Source: Montifringilla adamsi
Taxonomy: Eukaryota > Chordata > Aves > Passeriformes > Passeridae
Assembly (NCBI GenBank): GCA_017590115.1
Contig: JAGGNK010013558.1
Coordinates: forward strand, 13,505,752 to 13,569,751
DNA length: 64,000 nt
Direction of reading: 5' to 3'
A program made the translations under genes and the position numbers. The notes beneath the pieces were generated by a model that was not told where the DNA came from, searched no databases, and saw only the letters and a list, made by a program, of their open reading frames with translations. Positions 62,563 to 64,000 of this stretch are shown piece by piece. Each line of letters starts with the position of its first letter. Position 1 is the first letter of the stretch.

Positions 62563-63821
62563 CTGGGAAAAAGAAAGCAGCAAATCAGCAAATTGTTGCG
62601 GCAGTGTGGGAAATATTTATATAGTCTTCTAGAAAGAGTCTTAAGAAATTCTTTTTAAGGACTGGAAAGGATTTCCATGTGCTAATTCCAGGTGAAATTT
62701 TTTTTCCCCCCATTGTGAGAACACTTCTGCTCCACCCTCATTACAAGTTGCCTTTTGGGTTAAATGACTGATTCTGGAAGATTATTTATTCACTACTGGA
62801 TTGTGTCAAATTTGATTTATCCTCAGTTCTTCCCAGTCAATGCCAACCCCCAAATGGCCAGTCTTACTCTGTGAGGAAATATCTGCCATTACTACAAACG
62901 TACTAGTCTGACTCATAGTGAATGTTGACTATAAGTCAAGCTGATTTCTACCCATTATTAAACAGAGCTTCTCTGATCTCTGAAGATGATCAAATGTGGA
63001 ATACCAGATTTTCTTCCTGACCTTTGAAGCAATCATGTTATGCCTTGAAGCATGATAGGATTAGTCTCATTTCAGCCATACAGTTACACATGTTGTTGTA
63101 GCCATAAAAGCAGAGCTTTTAGAGCAACAGTGCAAGAAGATGGTAGAGTGATTTTCCCTCTAAATAAGATTTCTAGCTCATATTACCTGCAGAAAGAATC
63201 ATTCTCCTACCAGTCAGAAATCAGTAGTCTTAACAAATGCCATTAGTTGATCAACTCTAAAGTTTAGCATAGAATCCACAATCTTTGCTGCCCGCTACTA
63301 ATCCCCTATACCACTAAAAAGATATCTGACATTATTGCATATAGGTCTATGTCAAGCCAAAAAAACTGCAGTTTTAAGAGCTTCCTCTCCCAGCACAACT
63401 TCAAAACACAGCTTCCCACTCACATGAGCACCTAAATAATGAGAGGTCCTTTCTGAAAGGATAGATAGGATTTTCCCTGAAAAAGTCAGATGGGACCAAT
63501 GATGCAAGCACTAAAGTGGCTGGAAAAACAGTAAGACTGAAGGTAAAAACATATCTGACAAGGGCACAGAGGCTTCTCCATCTTGAAAATAGACTTGTTC
63601 TCATTTGTGTTCTAACAAGGTCATAGATTCACAACCCAGCTCAGATTCCCATCTAAGCTTCGCATTGTTGATGAATTTATCAATCAAGGCACATAACTGG
63701 GTAGCAAAAAATTTGTTCAATAACTTCCTAAGGCATTCAGAGCCGTTAGAGTCAGAACCTACATAAGCCAGTTTTGAGCCCAAGAGCTCTCAACGTGGTC
63801 ACTACATTAAAGCACCATCAC
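62563..63821 (-). other. AGBL1: AGBL1 intron, 1.26 kb
   Basis: Intron between exons A and B, unique-looking sequence with no repeat family I can name. Two minus-strand open frames near 63400-63780 have no family match. Confidence 0.85.
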
Positions 63822-64000
63822 CTTTGGACCCCATGCTTGCGCTCCAGCACGGGCTTGCTGTAAGGAGGTGGCTGGTGACCCCAGAAATCCGGGAATGCCA
63901 GCTCTCTGTAGCCTGGGATGGACTTCACACATTTGGCCTTGGCTGCGTAAAAACAAGGGCTGTGGAATGGAATATCCCCTTGATGTTTCTCCAGAAGATT
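63822..64000 (-). CDS. AGBL1: AGBL1 exon A (5'-most visible, truncated by window edge)
   Basis: Reading from 64000 downwards in frame, this gives 59 codons plus two bases. It begins NLLEKHQGDIPFHSP and includes YRELAFPDFWGHQPPP and KPVLERKHGVQ. The family has the same arrangement just before its N-domain: an H-x-G-x-[VI]-P-F-H stretch, then FPDLWGH-x-PPP, then a basic RK-x-GVQR. The donor at 63821-63816 reads GTGATG, a weaker consensus than its neighbours. The exon ends with AG, which completes an Arg codon with the first base of the next exon. No acceptor is visible before the frame runs off the window, so the true 5' end of the exon is unknown. CpGs are more frequent than in the surrounding intron, as expected of coding sequence. 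Confidence 0.85.

Larger units (their letters stand above)
24176..64000 (-). other. AGBL1: Partial gene: cytosolic carboxypeptidase, probably AGBL1 (CCP4)
   Basis: Eight minus-strand exons join in frame into about 357 residues of a peptidase family M14D cytosolic carboxypeptidase. Known members trim glutamates from polyglutamylated tubulin and other proteins in the cytosol; CCP4 is reported to shorten long glutamate chains. Seen here: the N-domain motifs [19 protein letters not shown] and AYHYPYTYS, then ITAMPES, the zinc-binding HPGE and NPDGVINGN. Internal intron phases agree at all seven junctions. AGBL1 is preferred over the close paralogue AGTPBP1 because stretches such as [17 protein letters not shown] and EFLVSSDP match AGBL1 as I remember it; this is memory, not an alignment. 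The 5' exons lie beyond 64000 and the last catalytic exons lie left of position 1. No promoter or polyadenylation site of this gene is in the window. Confidence 0.85.

Noticed and set aside
1..64000. CRISPR arrays, operons, phage or other prokaryotic-type systems
   Set aside because: No regularly spaced repeats and no coding density; the sequence is intronic vertebrate DNA. I found no sign of a new multi-gene system.

Overview
The window is vertebrate nuclear DNA, almost certainly from a bird. The evidence is five copies or fragments of CR1 LINEs (the dominant avian retrotransposon), a few worn MIR-like SINE relics, AT-rich intronic sequence with few CpGs, and widely spaced GT-AG exons. There is no prokaryotic-style gene packing. 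Almost all of the short open frames in the window are chance.

One gene is present, on the minus strand: a cytosolic carboxypeptidase of the M14D family, best read as AGBL1 (CCP4). Eight consecutive coding exons can be placed: 64000-63822 (open at the window edge), 62562-62479, 61456-61367, 61031-60883, 57692-57605, 51647-51500, 48046-47893 and 24356-24176. Every junction keeps the reading frame and has consensus splice sites. Together they encode about 357 residues without a stop or frameshift: the end of the upstream region, the CCP-specific N-domain ([28 protein letters not shown]), and the first part of the peptidase domain with the zinc-binding HPGE. The 5' exons lie beyond position 64000. 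The exons for the remaining catalytic residues (the stretch after NPDGVINGN, then the second zinc histidine) lie left of position 1; I looked for them in 1-24175 and did not find them.

Layout: positions 1-24175 are part of a very large 3' intron with two CR1 copies, simple repeats and short tandem duplications. Position 24176-24356 is the HPGE exon. Positions 24357-47892 are a 23.5 kb intron holding the most enhancer-like non-coding stretches. Positions 47893-64000 contain the other seven exons, separated by introns of 0.3 to 6 kb.

I found no new multi-gene system. The points worth a second look are an in-frame NAGNAG acceptor, an overlapping pair of splice donors, several unusually homeodomain-site-rich intronic stretches that look like conserved enhancers, a CR1 copy with an internal A/GAA expansion, and a few young-looking tandem duplications and palindromes.
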